From JAMXLO01 sp041487355 (GTDB lineage: Bacteria; Pseudomonadota; Alphaproteobacteria; Acetobacterales; Acetobacteraceae), in the NCBI GenBank assembly GCA_041487355.1, contig JBGPND010000011.1, positions 1 through 55,543 on the forward strand: DNA of 55,543 nt. The letters are read 5' to 3'. The notes under the pieces were generated by a model. That model had not been told where the DNA came from. It saw only the letters and a program-made list of their open reading frames with translations, and searched no databases. Below, one piece after another: positions 23,949-30,994 of the stretch; position 1 is the first letter of the stretch; every line of letters starts with the position of its first letter. A program made the translations under genes and the position numbers.

Positions 23949-26063
23949 TCATGGGACGAAGGCGGCCGCCTTGGCTTCGCGGAACGGCGTGTTGGTCTCG
24001 GCCAGATCGCGCAACAGGCGCGAGGGCGACCAGCGCTCGCCATATTGCTGATGCCAGCGCGCGATCTGGTCATACACGTTGCGCACGCCGATGCCGTCGG
24101 CCCAGTAGAACAGGCCACCGCGATAGCGCGGGAAACCGAAGCCGTGCAGCCACATCACGTCGACGTCGCTGGCACGATAGGCCTTGCCTTCCTCCAGGAT
24201 GCGGCATGCCTCGTTCACCGAGGAGAACAGCAGCCGATGCAGGATCTCCTGATCGGTGAATTCCTTTTGCGGCACGCCCATCTCGGCGGCGACCTGCTTG
24301 ATGATGGCGGCAACCGCGGGATCGGGGTGCGGCGTGCGGTCGCCCTTCTCGTAGCGATACCAGCCGGCGCCGGTCTTCTGGCCATAGCGGCCGAGCTCGA
24401 CCAGGCGGTCGGCGATCGGCAGCTTGCGGTAGTTCGGATTCGCCACGGCACGGCGGCGGCGTCCGGCAGCACCGACATCGAGGCCCGCGAGATCGCCCAC
24501 CGCGAACGGGCCCATCGGATAGCCGAAATCCACCATGACCTTGTCGACCTGCTCGGGCAGGCAGCCTTCCTCGAGCAGGATGACCATCTCGGTGTTGAAC
24601 GGCGCACGCGAACGGTTGGCGACAAAGCCGTCGGTGTTGCCGGCCATCGCGGAGAGCTTGCCGATCCTGCGGCCCATCTGCATCGCCGACAGCAGGGTCT
24701 GCGGCGAAGACTTCTGCCCCCGCACCACCTCCAGCAGTTTCATCACATTCGCCGGACTGAAGAAATGCGTCCCCGCCACGTCCTGCGGACGCTTCGTCAT
24801 CGCCGCAAGCTGGTCAACGTCCAACGCGGATGTGTTGGAGAACAGCAGCGCGCCAGGCTTCATCACCTCGTCCAGCTTGGCGAACACCGGTTTCTTGACG
24901 TCCATCTCCTCGAACACCGCCTCGACGACGAGGTCGCAATCCTTGATGTCGTCGTAGCCGGCGACCGGTTCGATGCGCGCGAGACGGCGCTGCATCTCGT
25001 CCTCGGCGAGCGAGCCGCGGCGGACCGAGGTTGCATAGTTGTCGCGGATGCGCTGCATGCCGCGATCCAGTGCCTCCGGTGTGACGTCCATTATCTTCAC
25101 CGGAAACCCGTAGTCGGCGAAGCTCATGGCGATCCCGCCGCCCATCGTGCCGGCGCCCACCACCGCGGCCGTGACAAAGTCGCGGACGGGCGTGTTGGCC
25201 GGCATGTCCGGCAGCCTGGCCACCTCGCGTTCGACGAAGAACGCGTAGCGCATCGCGCGGGCCTCGGCGGAGTTCTCCAGCTCCTTGAACAGATCGGCCT
25301 CGCGGCGGCAGCCATCGTCGAACGCGAGCGAGCAGGCGGCCTCCACCGCGGCGATGCAGTGATACGGTGCGGTCTGATTGCGCGCCCGGCGGGCGATCGA
25401 CTTGCGCATCGCATCGAAGATGCCGGGGTCATCGAGCTTCACCGCGCGATCGCGCACGCGCGGCAGCGGGCGCCTGTCCATGATGCGCATGGCCCAGGCG
25501 ATCGCGGTCTCCCGCAGATCGGCATTTTCCGGCAGCACCTCGTCGATGATGCCAAGCTTCCTGGCTTCGGACGCCGGCACATGGCGGCCGGTGACGATCA
25601 TGTCGAGCGCGGCCTTGGGGCCGATCAGGCGCGGCAGGCGCTGCGTGCCGCCACCGCCAGGCAGGATGCCGATCAGTACTTCCGGCAGGCCGACCTTGGC
25701 GCTCGGGAGCGCGATGCGATAGTGGCACGCCATCGCGATCTCCAGCCCACCGCCGAGCGCATAGCCGTGGATGGCGGCGACCACCGGCTTCTCGCTGGCG
25801 TCGAGCACGTCGTAGACGCGCTGGCCCAGCGGCAGGCGCGGACGATTGGTGCCGAAGGCGCGGATGTCGGCGCCGGCAATGAAGCTGCGCCCGGCGCCGA
25901 TCAGCACCATCGCCTTGATCGCCGGATCGGTGTTGCCGCGCGCGAGGCAGTCCTTGATGCCTTCCGCGACGCCGGGGCCGAGCGCGTTCACCGGCGGATA
26001 GTTGACGATGATGACGCCGATGTCGCCCTGGCGCTCCAGGCTGACGGGAGATGCTCCACTCAT
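23949..26063 (-). CDS. Bifunctional enoyl-CoA hydratase / 3-hydroxyacyl-CoA dehydrogenase
   Basis: 704 residues, a FadB/FadJ-type fusion. The N-terminal hydratase domain has FIAGADIRAF, HGYALGGGLEIAMA with E108, and GLPEVLIGILPGGGGTQRLP with E128, so both catalytic glutamates are present. The dehydrogenase half begins with the NAD-binding VVGAGTMGGGIAMS (301-314) and contains GTHFFSPANVMKLLEVV with the catalytic His. It carries out two steps of beta-oxidation. It is the first gene of the long minus-strand operon; its promoter should lie in 26064-26123. The symbol is left open because several paralogues of this type occur in such genomes. Confidence 0.93.
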   Translation of the reverse strand: MSGASPVSLERQGDIGVIIVNYPPVNALGPGVAEGIKDCLARGNTDPAIKAMVLIGAGRSFIAGADIRAFGTNRPRLPLGQRVYDVLDASEKPVVAAIHGYALGGGLEIAMACHYRIALPSAKVGLPEVLIGILPGGGGTQRLPRLIGPKAALDMIVTGRHVPASEARKLGIIDEVLPENADLRETAIAWAMRIMDRRPLPRVRDRAVKLDDPGIFDAMRKSIARRARNQTAPYHCIAAVEAACSLAFDDGCRREADLFKELENSAEARAMRYAFFVEREVARLPDMPANTPVRDFVTAAVVGAGTMGGGIAMSFADYGFPVKIMDVTPEALDRGMQRIRDNYATSVRRGSLAEDEMQRRLARIEPVAGYDDIKDCDLVVEAVFEEMDVKKPVFAKLDEVMKPGALLFSNTSALDVDQLAAMTKRPQDVAGTHFFSPANVMKLLEVVRGQKSSPQTLLSAMQMGRRIGKLSAMAGNTDGFVANRSRAPFNTEMVILLEEGCLPEQVDKVMVDFGYPMGPFAVGDLAGLDVGAAGRRRRAVANPNYRKLPIADRLVELGRYGQKTGAGWYRYEKGDRTPHPDPAVAAIIKQVAAEMGVPQKEFTDQEILHRLLFSSVNEACRILEEGKAYRASDVDVMWLHGFGFPRYRGGLFYWADGIGVRNVYDQIARWHQQYGERWSPSRLLRDLAETNTPFREAKAAAFVP

Positions 26064-26123
26064 TGACGTTTCCTCTTTCGTGGCCGGTACAGCATAAGCA
26101 CAGGCTCGGTTTGCGTCGATCTC

Positions 26124-26570
26124 TCACGCGGAGCGGACGACGACTGACGGGCGCCGACGCTTGCGCAATTCCTGCAACCTCTCGAAGACGCGCAGCATGA
26201 ACGGCCCCGGCAGCATACCGTAAGCGAATTGGCCGGGGTGCTGCCGCGAGATTGGCCGCAAATCGGGTCCGGGCCAGACGAACCGGTTCAACTCGGCGCA
26301 GATGAGCCATGATCGCGCATCATCGAGCCCGAGAAGCTGCTTGATCCTGGGCGGCAATTCGATGCCATCGAGCGGATCGGTCGGTTGTCTATGAGTGATC
26401 GGTGCGACGGTGACGACAATGTCTCCGTCCTCGGTCCGGGTGGCGATGACCACGGCGCAAGGCCGATCCTTGCTCCCTTCGTCGCGGCCGGCCCGGAAAT
26501 CACTCTCCCAGAGGTAGCTGTATCCGATGACAAGCCCCGACCGCGGGTCCGGCAGGCTCGCCTTCGGCAT
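26124..26570 (-). CDS. PemK/MazF-like putative toxin
   Basis: 148 residues. The central part (DEGSKDRPCAVVIATRT, then IVVTVAPITHRQP) resembles the PemK/MazF fold, whose members are mRNA-cutting toxins; the RPCAVV strand and APITH strand are the clearest matches. The C-terminal half (WLICAELNRFVWPGPDL) is typical of a subgroup often labelled growth inhibitor PemK. It starts 3 bases after the stop of a small antitoxin-like gene, the usual order for such modules. Activity is not shown by sequence alone. Confidence 0.68.
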   Translation of the reverse strand: MPKASLPDPRSGLVIGYSYLWESDFRAGRDEGSKDRPCAVVIATRTEDGDIVVTVAPITHRQPTDPLDGIELPPRIKQLLGLDDARSWLICAELNRFVWPGPDLRPISRQHPGQFAYGMLPGPFMLRVFERLQELRKRRRPSVVVRSA

Positions 26571-26573
26571 GCA

Positions 26574-26819
26574 TCACTTGCTTCGGCGAGCAGTCTTCAG
26601 AGCGGTGTGAGCCAGCTCGATCGCCTGCCAGTCCTCCTCCGGCAAATGCTCGATCAGATACGGTTGGCGGCGACGTCGCGTGAGACGACGATACTCCTCC
26701 GCCGAGATCAGCACGGTCTCCGCATGGCCATGCGAGGTGATGACCACCGGCTCCCGCTGCGCCACAGTCTGATAGAGACCCACTTTCTTACTGTATTCGG
26801 TGGCACTGACGACTGGCAT
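26574..26819 (-). CDS. Phd/YefM-like putative antitoxin
   Basis: 81 residues. The N-terminal MPVVSATEYSKKVGLYQ and VVITSHGHAETVLISAEEYRRL follow the Phd/YefM pattern (a DNA-binding N-terminus on which 'VxxSEFRxN...VITxxGxPxAVLVSxxxY' strands form a dimer), and the C-terminal helix (EEDWQAIELAHTALKTARRSK) would wrap the toxin. I chose the ATG at 26819; the longer frame to 26870 adds a stretch with no family match. It precedes the PemK-like gene by 3 bases and probably represses their shared promoter. Confidence 0.7.
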   Translation of the reverse strand: MPVVSATEYSKKVGLYQTVAQREPVVITSHGHAETVLISAEEYRRLTRRRRQPYLIEHLPEEDWQAIELAHTALKTARRSK

Positions 26820-26874
26820 GACCCTCTCCGGATTCTCCGGAGTATAGCGGCAGTGGCTTCTGCCCGGCAACCGC

Positions 26875-27915
26875 CTACAAAACGGCCTCCGCCACCACGC
26901 GCATCACCTCCACGGAAGCGCCCTTCAGGACCATCGTGCCAAGGTGGCCAGCCTTCGCGACCTCCTGCCATGCCGCCAGCCGGTCCTTGATACGCTCGGC
27001 GGGGCCGACCAGCGAAATCTCATCGATCAGCTTGTCCGGCACCGCGGCGGCGGCCTCGGTCTTCTTGCCGTCGAGATACAGGTCCTGGATGGTCTTCGCT
27101 TGGCCCTCGTAGCCAAGCTTGATCGCGACATCGTTGTAGTAGTTCTTCGCCCGCGCCCCCATGCCACCGATATAAAGCGCAAGCTCGGGCCGGATCGCAT
27201 CGCGACAGGCTGCGACGTCGGGACCCATCTTGGCGCGCACATAGGGCGCCACGTCGAACTTCTCCAGCGTCTCCGGCCTTCCCGCCTTCCGCATCCCTTC
27301 CAGGATCGGCGCCGACACGATGTTCGGCTGCTCCGGCGAATAGAAGATCGGCAGCACGCCGTCCGCCACCTCGCCCGCGGTGCGCAACCCCGCCGGCGTG
27401 ATCGACGCGGTGTAGAACGGAATGTCCGGATTGCCGTGCGTGATGCTGCGCAGCGGCTTGCCGAGACCCGACGCGCCCGGGCCGGTATATGGAATGTCGT
27501 AGTGCTCGCCATGGAACTCGAGCGGCGCCTTGCGTTCCAGGATCTTGCGGATGATGGCGATGTATTCCTTCGTCCGCAGCATCGGCTTGCCGAATGCCAC
27601 GCCGTGGAAGCCCTCCACCACCTGCGGCCCCGACACGCCGACACCGCACAGGAAGCGGTTGCCGGACAACGCCTGCAGGCCCATCACCGTCATCGCCGCG
27701 CAGGCCGGCGTACGGCCGTGGATCTGCATGATCCCGGTGCCCGCCTTGATGCGCGTGGTGCGCGCGAGAACCCACGTCACCGGCGTCACCGCGTCGGTGC
27801 CGTATGCCTCGCCGGTCCAGACCTCGGAGAAGCCGAGCCGTTCGGCCTCCAGCACGCGATCCATATTCAGCTTCGGGGCTGGCCCCGCCATGTCCACCGT
27901 GATGCCAAGCTGCAT
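26875..27915 (-). CDS. LLM-class (luciferase-like) F420-type oxidoreductase
   Basis: 346 residues with the TIM-barrel pattern of the luciferase-like monooxygenase superfamily: MQLGITVDMAG, GFSEVWTGEAYGTDAVTP (30-45 region), TRIKAGTGIMQIHGRTPACAAMT and NRFLCGVGVSGPQVVEGFHG. This resembles F420-dependent methylenetetrahydromethanopterin reductase-like proteins (TIGR03559/TIGR03857-type groups) more than FMN enzymes, but the cofactor is inferred mainly from the F420 biosynthesis genes nearby. Substrate unknown. It is followed upstream on the same strand, 14 bases away, by another LLM gene, so they are likely co-transcribed. Confidence 0.85.
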   Translation of the reverse strand: MQLGITVDMAGPAPKLNMDRVLEAERLGFSEVWTGEAYGTDAVTPVTWVLARTTRIKAGTGIMQIHGRTPACAAMTVMGLQALSGNRFLCGVGVSGPQVVEGFHGVAFGKPMLRTKEYIAIIRKILERKAPLEFHGEHYDIPYTGPGASGLGKPLRSITHGNPDIPFYTASITPAGLRTAGEVADGVLPIFYSPEQPNIVSAPILEGMRKAGRPETLEKFDVAPYVRAKMGPDVAACRDAIRPELALYIGGMGARAKNYYNDVAIKLGYEGQAKTIQDLYLDGKKTEAAAAVPDKLIDEISLVGPAERIKDRLAAWQEVAKAGHLGTMVLKGASVEVMRVVAEAVL

Positions 27916-27929
27916 GATGCGCTCTCCCC

Positions 27930-28883
27930 TTACCGGACCTTCGCTATCACTTCGTCGCGGAAGCGGCGCATGTTGTCCACCGTCTCCTGCGCCGTGGCGC
28001 CGAACAGGCGAACATCGATCGCACCCACACCCAACTCTTCCAACGCCTTGATGTCGGACGCGTAGTCGGCCGTGCCGCCGGTGAACAGGCGCGGCTCGCC
28101 GTCCGTCATCACCCTCGGCTGCGCGCGCGGGCCGGCCAGCACGCGCAGCGCCAGCGTGATCTGCGACGGATCGCGTCCCGCTTGCTCCACCACGCCACGG
28201 AACCGCGCGATGCCCGCCTTGAACTTGCTCAGCGTGTGCATCGGGAATTGCGGATTGGTGGAAACCGGATACCAGCCGTCCGCGTAGCGCGCGGTCCGTC
28301 GCAGCGCCGGGCCGCTCTCGCCACCCACCCAGATCGGGATCGGTTGCTGCACCGGCTTCGGCGTGAACACAACGTCGGAAAACTTCACATACTTGCCGTC
28401 GAAGCGCGGATCGTCCTTCGACCACAGCTCCTTGCAGGCCATCATCCATTCATCGGTGACATGGCCGCGATCGTCGAACGGCGCCGCGTTGATCGCCTCG
28501 AATTCCTCGCGGCACCAACCGACGCCGATGCCGAGCGTGAGGCGCCCTTTCGACAGATAGTCGATCGTCGCCAGGATCTTCGCCGTCAGCACCGCCGGGC
28601 GGTGCGGCACCACCATCACCGACAGCACGAAGCGCAGCTTCTTCGTCAGCGCCGCGATGTAAGCCGTCGTGGTAAGCTGCTCGAGCCACGCCGCCGCAGG
28701 GCCGGCGGGAAATTCGCCCGTGTCGGTGTAGGGGTATTTCGACCCGAGATTGCGCGGCACCATGATGTGGTCGCTGATCGTCAGGTAGTCGAAGCCGAGC
28801 GCTTCGGCTTCGGTAACGATCTGCACCAGGCTGTCCGGTTCGATGAGCGACCCGCTGGTGGGCGCGTTGCAGCCGATCTGCAT
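27930..28883 (-). CDS. LLM-class F420-type oxidoreductase, paralogue 1
   Basis: 317 residues. The fold landmarks are GFDYLTISDHIMVPRN, VMVVPHRPAVLTAKILATID, GRLTLGIGVGWCREEFEAI and PIPIWVGGESGPALRRTA. It has the same length as the gene at 29013 and is very similar along its length, nearly identical between about residues 93 and 204. The GWxxEEFEA and GGES motifs are common in F420-dependent members (TIGR03619-type). The ATG at 28883 is chosen; the frame upstream would translate part of the family A repeat as MPRRFAPRND. A role as an F420H2- or F420-using enzyme is inferred from the neighbourhood. Confidence 0.86.
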   Translation of the reverse strand: MQIGCNAPTSGSLIEPDSLVQIVTEAEALGFDYLTISDHIMVPRNLGSKYPYTDTGEFPAGPAAAWLEQLTTTAYIAALTKKLRFVLSVMVVPHRPAVLTAKILATIDYLSKGRLTLGIGVGWCREEFEAINAAPFDDRGHVTDEWMMACKELWSKDDPRFDGKYVKFSDVVFTPKPVQQPIPIWVGGESGPALRRTARYADGWYPVSTNPQFPMHTLSKFKAGIARFRGVVEQAGRDPSQITLALRVLAGPRAQPRVMTDGEPRLFTGGTADYASDIKALEELGVGAIDVRLFGATAQETVDNMRRFRDEVIAKVR

Positions 28884-28910
28884 CAGTGCCTCCTGGTTGT
28901 TGGTCAGGCT

Positions 28911-29000
28911 GTCATTGCGAGGAGCGAAGCGACGCGGCAATCCCCAACCAAGTGCGCACTCCGATGGAGATTGCCGCGTCGCTTCGCTCCTCGCAATGAC
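28911..29000. repeat. Palindromic MITE-like repeat, family A (copy 3)
   Basis: Perfect 32-bp arms at 28911-28942 and 28969-29000. It sits exactly between two closely related LLM genes, in the 129-base gap. Confidence 0.9.
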
Positions 29001-29012
29001 AAGGGGGCCGGG

Positions 29013-29966
29013 CTACTTCACCTTCGCCACCAACTCATCGCGAAAGCGGCGCATGTTGTCGATGGTCGCCGCCAGCGTCGGGCCGAACAGGCCGAAATCG
29101 AACGATGTGACGCCAACCTCGGCCAGCGCCCGGATATCGCCCGCGAAGTCGGCGGCGCCACCGGTGAACAGCTTGCGCTCGCCGTCCACGGTGCCCTTCG
29201 GCTGCGCCTCGGGATTCGACGAGACGCGATACACCAACCCCACCGCGGACGGATTGCGTCCGGCCTTCGCGGTCAGGTCGCGCAGCTTCGCCACCCCCGC
29301 CTTGAAGCGCGTCAGTGTGTCCATCGGGAATTGCGGATTGGTGCCGATCGGATACCACGCATCACCGTACTTCGCCGTCCGCCGCAGCGCCGGACCGCTT
29401 TCGCCGCCAACCCAGATCGGAATCGACTTCTGCACCGGCTTCGGCGTGAACACCACGTCGGAAAACTTCACGTACTTGCCGTCGAACTGCGGATCGTCCT
29501 TCGACCACAGCTCCTTGCAGGCCATCATCCACTCATCGGTGACATGGCCGCGGTCGTCGAACGGCGGGGCGCCGATCGCCTCGAACTCCTCCTTGCACCA
29601 GCCCGCGCCGATGCCGAGCGTCAGGCGACCCTTCGACAGATAGTCTATCGTCGCCAGGATCTTGGCGGTCAGCACCGCCGGACGATGCGGCACCACCATC
29701 ACCGAGGTGACGATGCCGAGCTTCGATGTGGCCGCCGCGATGAATGCGGCGGCGGTGAGCTGCTCGAGCCGGGCGGCGCCGGCACCTGAGGGGAACTCGC
29801 CGGACTCGCTGTACGGATAGCGTGAGGCGATGCTCTTCGGGATCATCACATGGTCGCTGACGGTCACGTAGTCGAAGCCGAGTTGCTCGGCCTCGGTGGC
29901 GATGCGGACCAGGCTGTCCGGAGCGATCAGGGGTCCACTGGTCGGCGCGCTGCACCCGATCTGCAT
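29013..29966 (-). CDS. LLM-class F420-type oxidoreductase, paralogue 2
   Basis: 317 residues, a close tandem paralogue of the protein at 27930 with no length difference. Motifs include GFDYVTVSDHVMIPKS, VMVVPHRPAVLTAKILATID, GAGWCKEEFEAIGAPPFDD and IPIWVGGESGPALRRTAKYGD. Differences are concentrated in residues 45-92 and after about 205, the regions that shape the substrate pocket in this fold, so the two may have different substrates. It is divergent from the LLM gene at 30044, leaving 77 bases for both promoters. Confidence 0.86.
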   Translation of the reverse strand: MQIGCSAPTSGPLIAPDSLVRIATEAEQLGFDYVTVSDHVMIPKSIASRYPYSESGEFPSGAGAARLEQLTAAAFIAAATSKLGIVTSVMVVPHRPAVLTAKILATIDYLSKGRLTLGIGAGWCKEEFEAIGAPPFDDRGHVTDEWMMACKELWSKDDPQFDGKYVKFSDVVFTPKPVQKSIPIWVGGESGPALRRTAKYGDAWYPIGTNPQFPMDTLTRFKAGVAKLRDLTAKAGRNPSAVGLVYRVSSNPEAQPKGTVDGERKLFTGGAADFAGDIRALAEVGVTSFDFGLFGPTLAATIDNMRRFRDELVAKVK

Positions 29967-30043
29967 TTGTTCCTCCCGCTTGAATTGCGTCGGCGGGGAC
30001 GATAGCACACCATGGCTGAAGCGGCAGCCAAGCGGGGGAAGCG

Positions 30044-30994
30044 GTGGATTTCGGCATTCATATCGGCACGCGCGGCTGCCTCACGTCACGCGAGACGATC
30101 ATGGCGGTCGCCCAACGCGCCGAGGCGCTTGGCTACGCGTATCTCGGCGTGGCCGACCACCTGATCGTGCCGATGCGTACCGATGTGCGCTATCCGTACA
30201 CGGCGGATGGCATCTGGCCCGGCGCCCCGACCGGCGAATGCTTCGACGTCATCGCCACGCTTGCGTTCCTGGCGGGATGCACGCAGCGTATCAAGCTGCT
30301 GACGTCGGTCGCCGTGGTGCCGCATCGCCCGGCCGTGCTGGCGGCGAAGCTGTTTCTCACCGCGGACGTGCTGTCCGGCGGACGCGTCATTGCTGGCGTC
30401 GGCACCGGCTGGATGAAAGAGGAGTTCGAGGCGCTCGGCACGCCGCCATTCGCCGAACGCGGCGCGGTGACCGACGAGTACCTGCAGGCCTGGCGCACGC
30501 TGTGGACCGAGGAGCGGCCGGCGCTCGACGGCAAATACACTCGGTTCGACAACGTGGTGTTCATGCCGAAACCCGCCTCCAAGCCGCATTTGCCGATCTG
30601 GGTGGGCGGCGAAAGCCCGCCGGCGCTGCGGCGGACGGTGAAGTTCGGCGATGCCTGGTATCCGGTGTCCAACAACCAGAGCATCAGACTGAACACGCCG
30701 GCACGGCTGCAAGAGGGCATCGAGGGGCTGCATCGTGTCGCGGAGAAAGCCGGGCGCGATCCTGGCTCGATCGATGTTGGCTATCTCTGGTTCGGGCCGC
30801 CCGTGTGGACCGCGCAGCAGGGTCCCGATGGGCGCCAGTTGTTCAGCGGCAGTTCATCGGACATGCTGGCGGACGCCGCTGCGCTGGAGAAGGCCGGTGC
30901 TCGGCATGTGATCCTCTATCTGCAACGCCCGACGATCGAGGAGACGCTGGGGGTAATCCAGCGCTTCGGGGAAGAAGTGGTGCGCAAGGCATGA
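30044..30994 (+). CDS. LLM-class F420-type oxidoreductase
   Basis: 316 residues, a more distant member of the same family: YAYLGVADHLIVPMRT, VVPHRPAVLAAKLFLTADVL, GRVIAGVGTGWMKEEFEAL and LPIWVGGESPPALRRTVKFGD. It starts with GTG at 30044, with GGGGGAAG just upstream. Its TGA (30992-30994) overlaps the ATG of the FO synthase gene (30991), which couples a putative F420 user to F420 synthesis in one transcript and is the best context evidence that it uses F420. Confidence 0.88.
   Translation: MDFGIHIGTRGCLTSRETIMAVAQRAEALGYAYLGVADHLIVPMRTDVRYPYTADGIWPGAPTGECFDVIATLAFLAGCTQRIKLLTSVAVVPHRPAVLAAKLFLTADVLSGGRVIAGVGTGWMKEEFEALGTPPFAERGAVTDEYLQAWRTLWTEERPALDGKYTRFDNVVFMPKPASKPHLPIWVGGESPPALRRTVKFGDAWYPVSNNQSIRLNTPARLQEGIEGLHRVAEKAGRDPGSIDVGYLWFGPPVWTAQQGPDGRQLFSGSSSDMLADAAALEKAGARHVILYLQRPTIEETLGVIQRFGEEVVRKA

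Noticed and set aside
23871..26066. A 731-codon plus-strand open frame opposite the fadB-type gene
   Set aside because: Mirror of a coding strand with high GC at the third position; no recognisable domain.
29896..30990. An upstream extension of the FO synthase frame by about 365 codons
   Set aside because: The extension overlaps a real LLM gene in another frame and does not resemble FbiC; the ATG at 30991 overlaps the LLM stop as coupled genes do.
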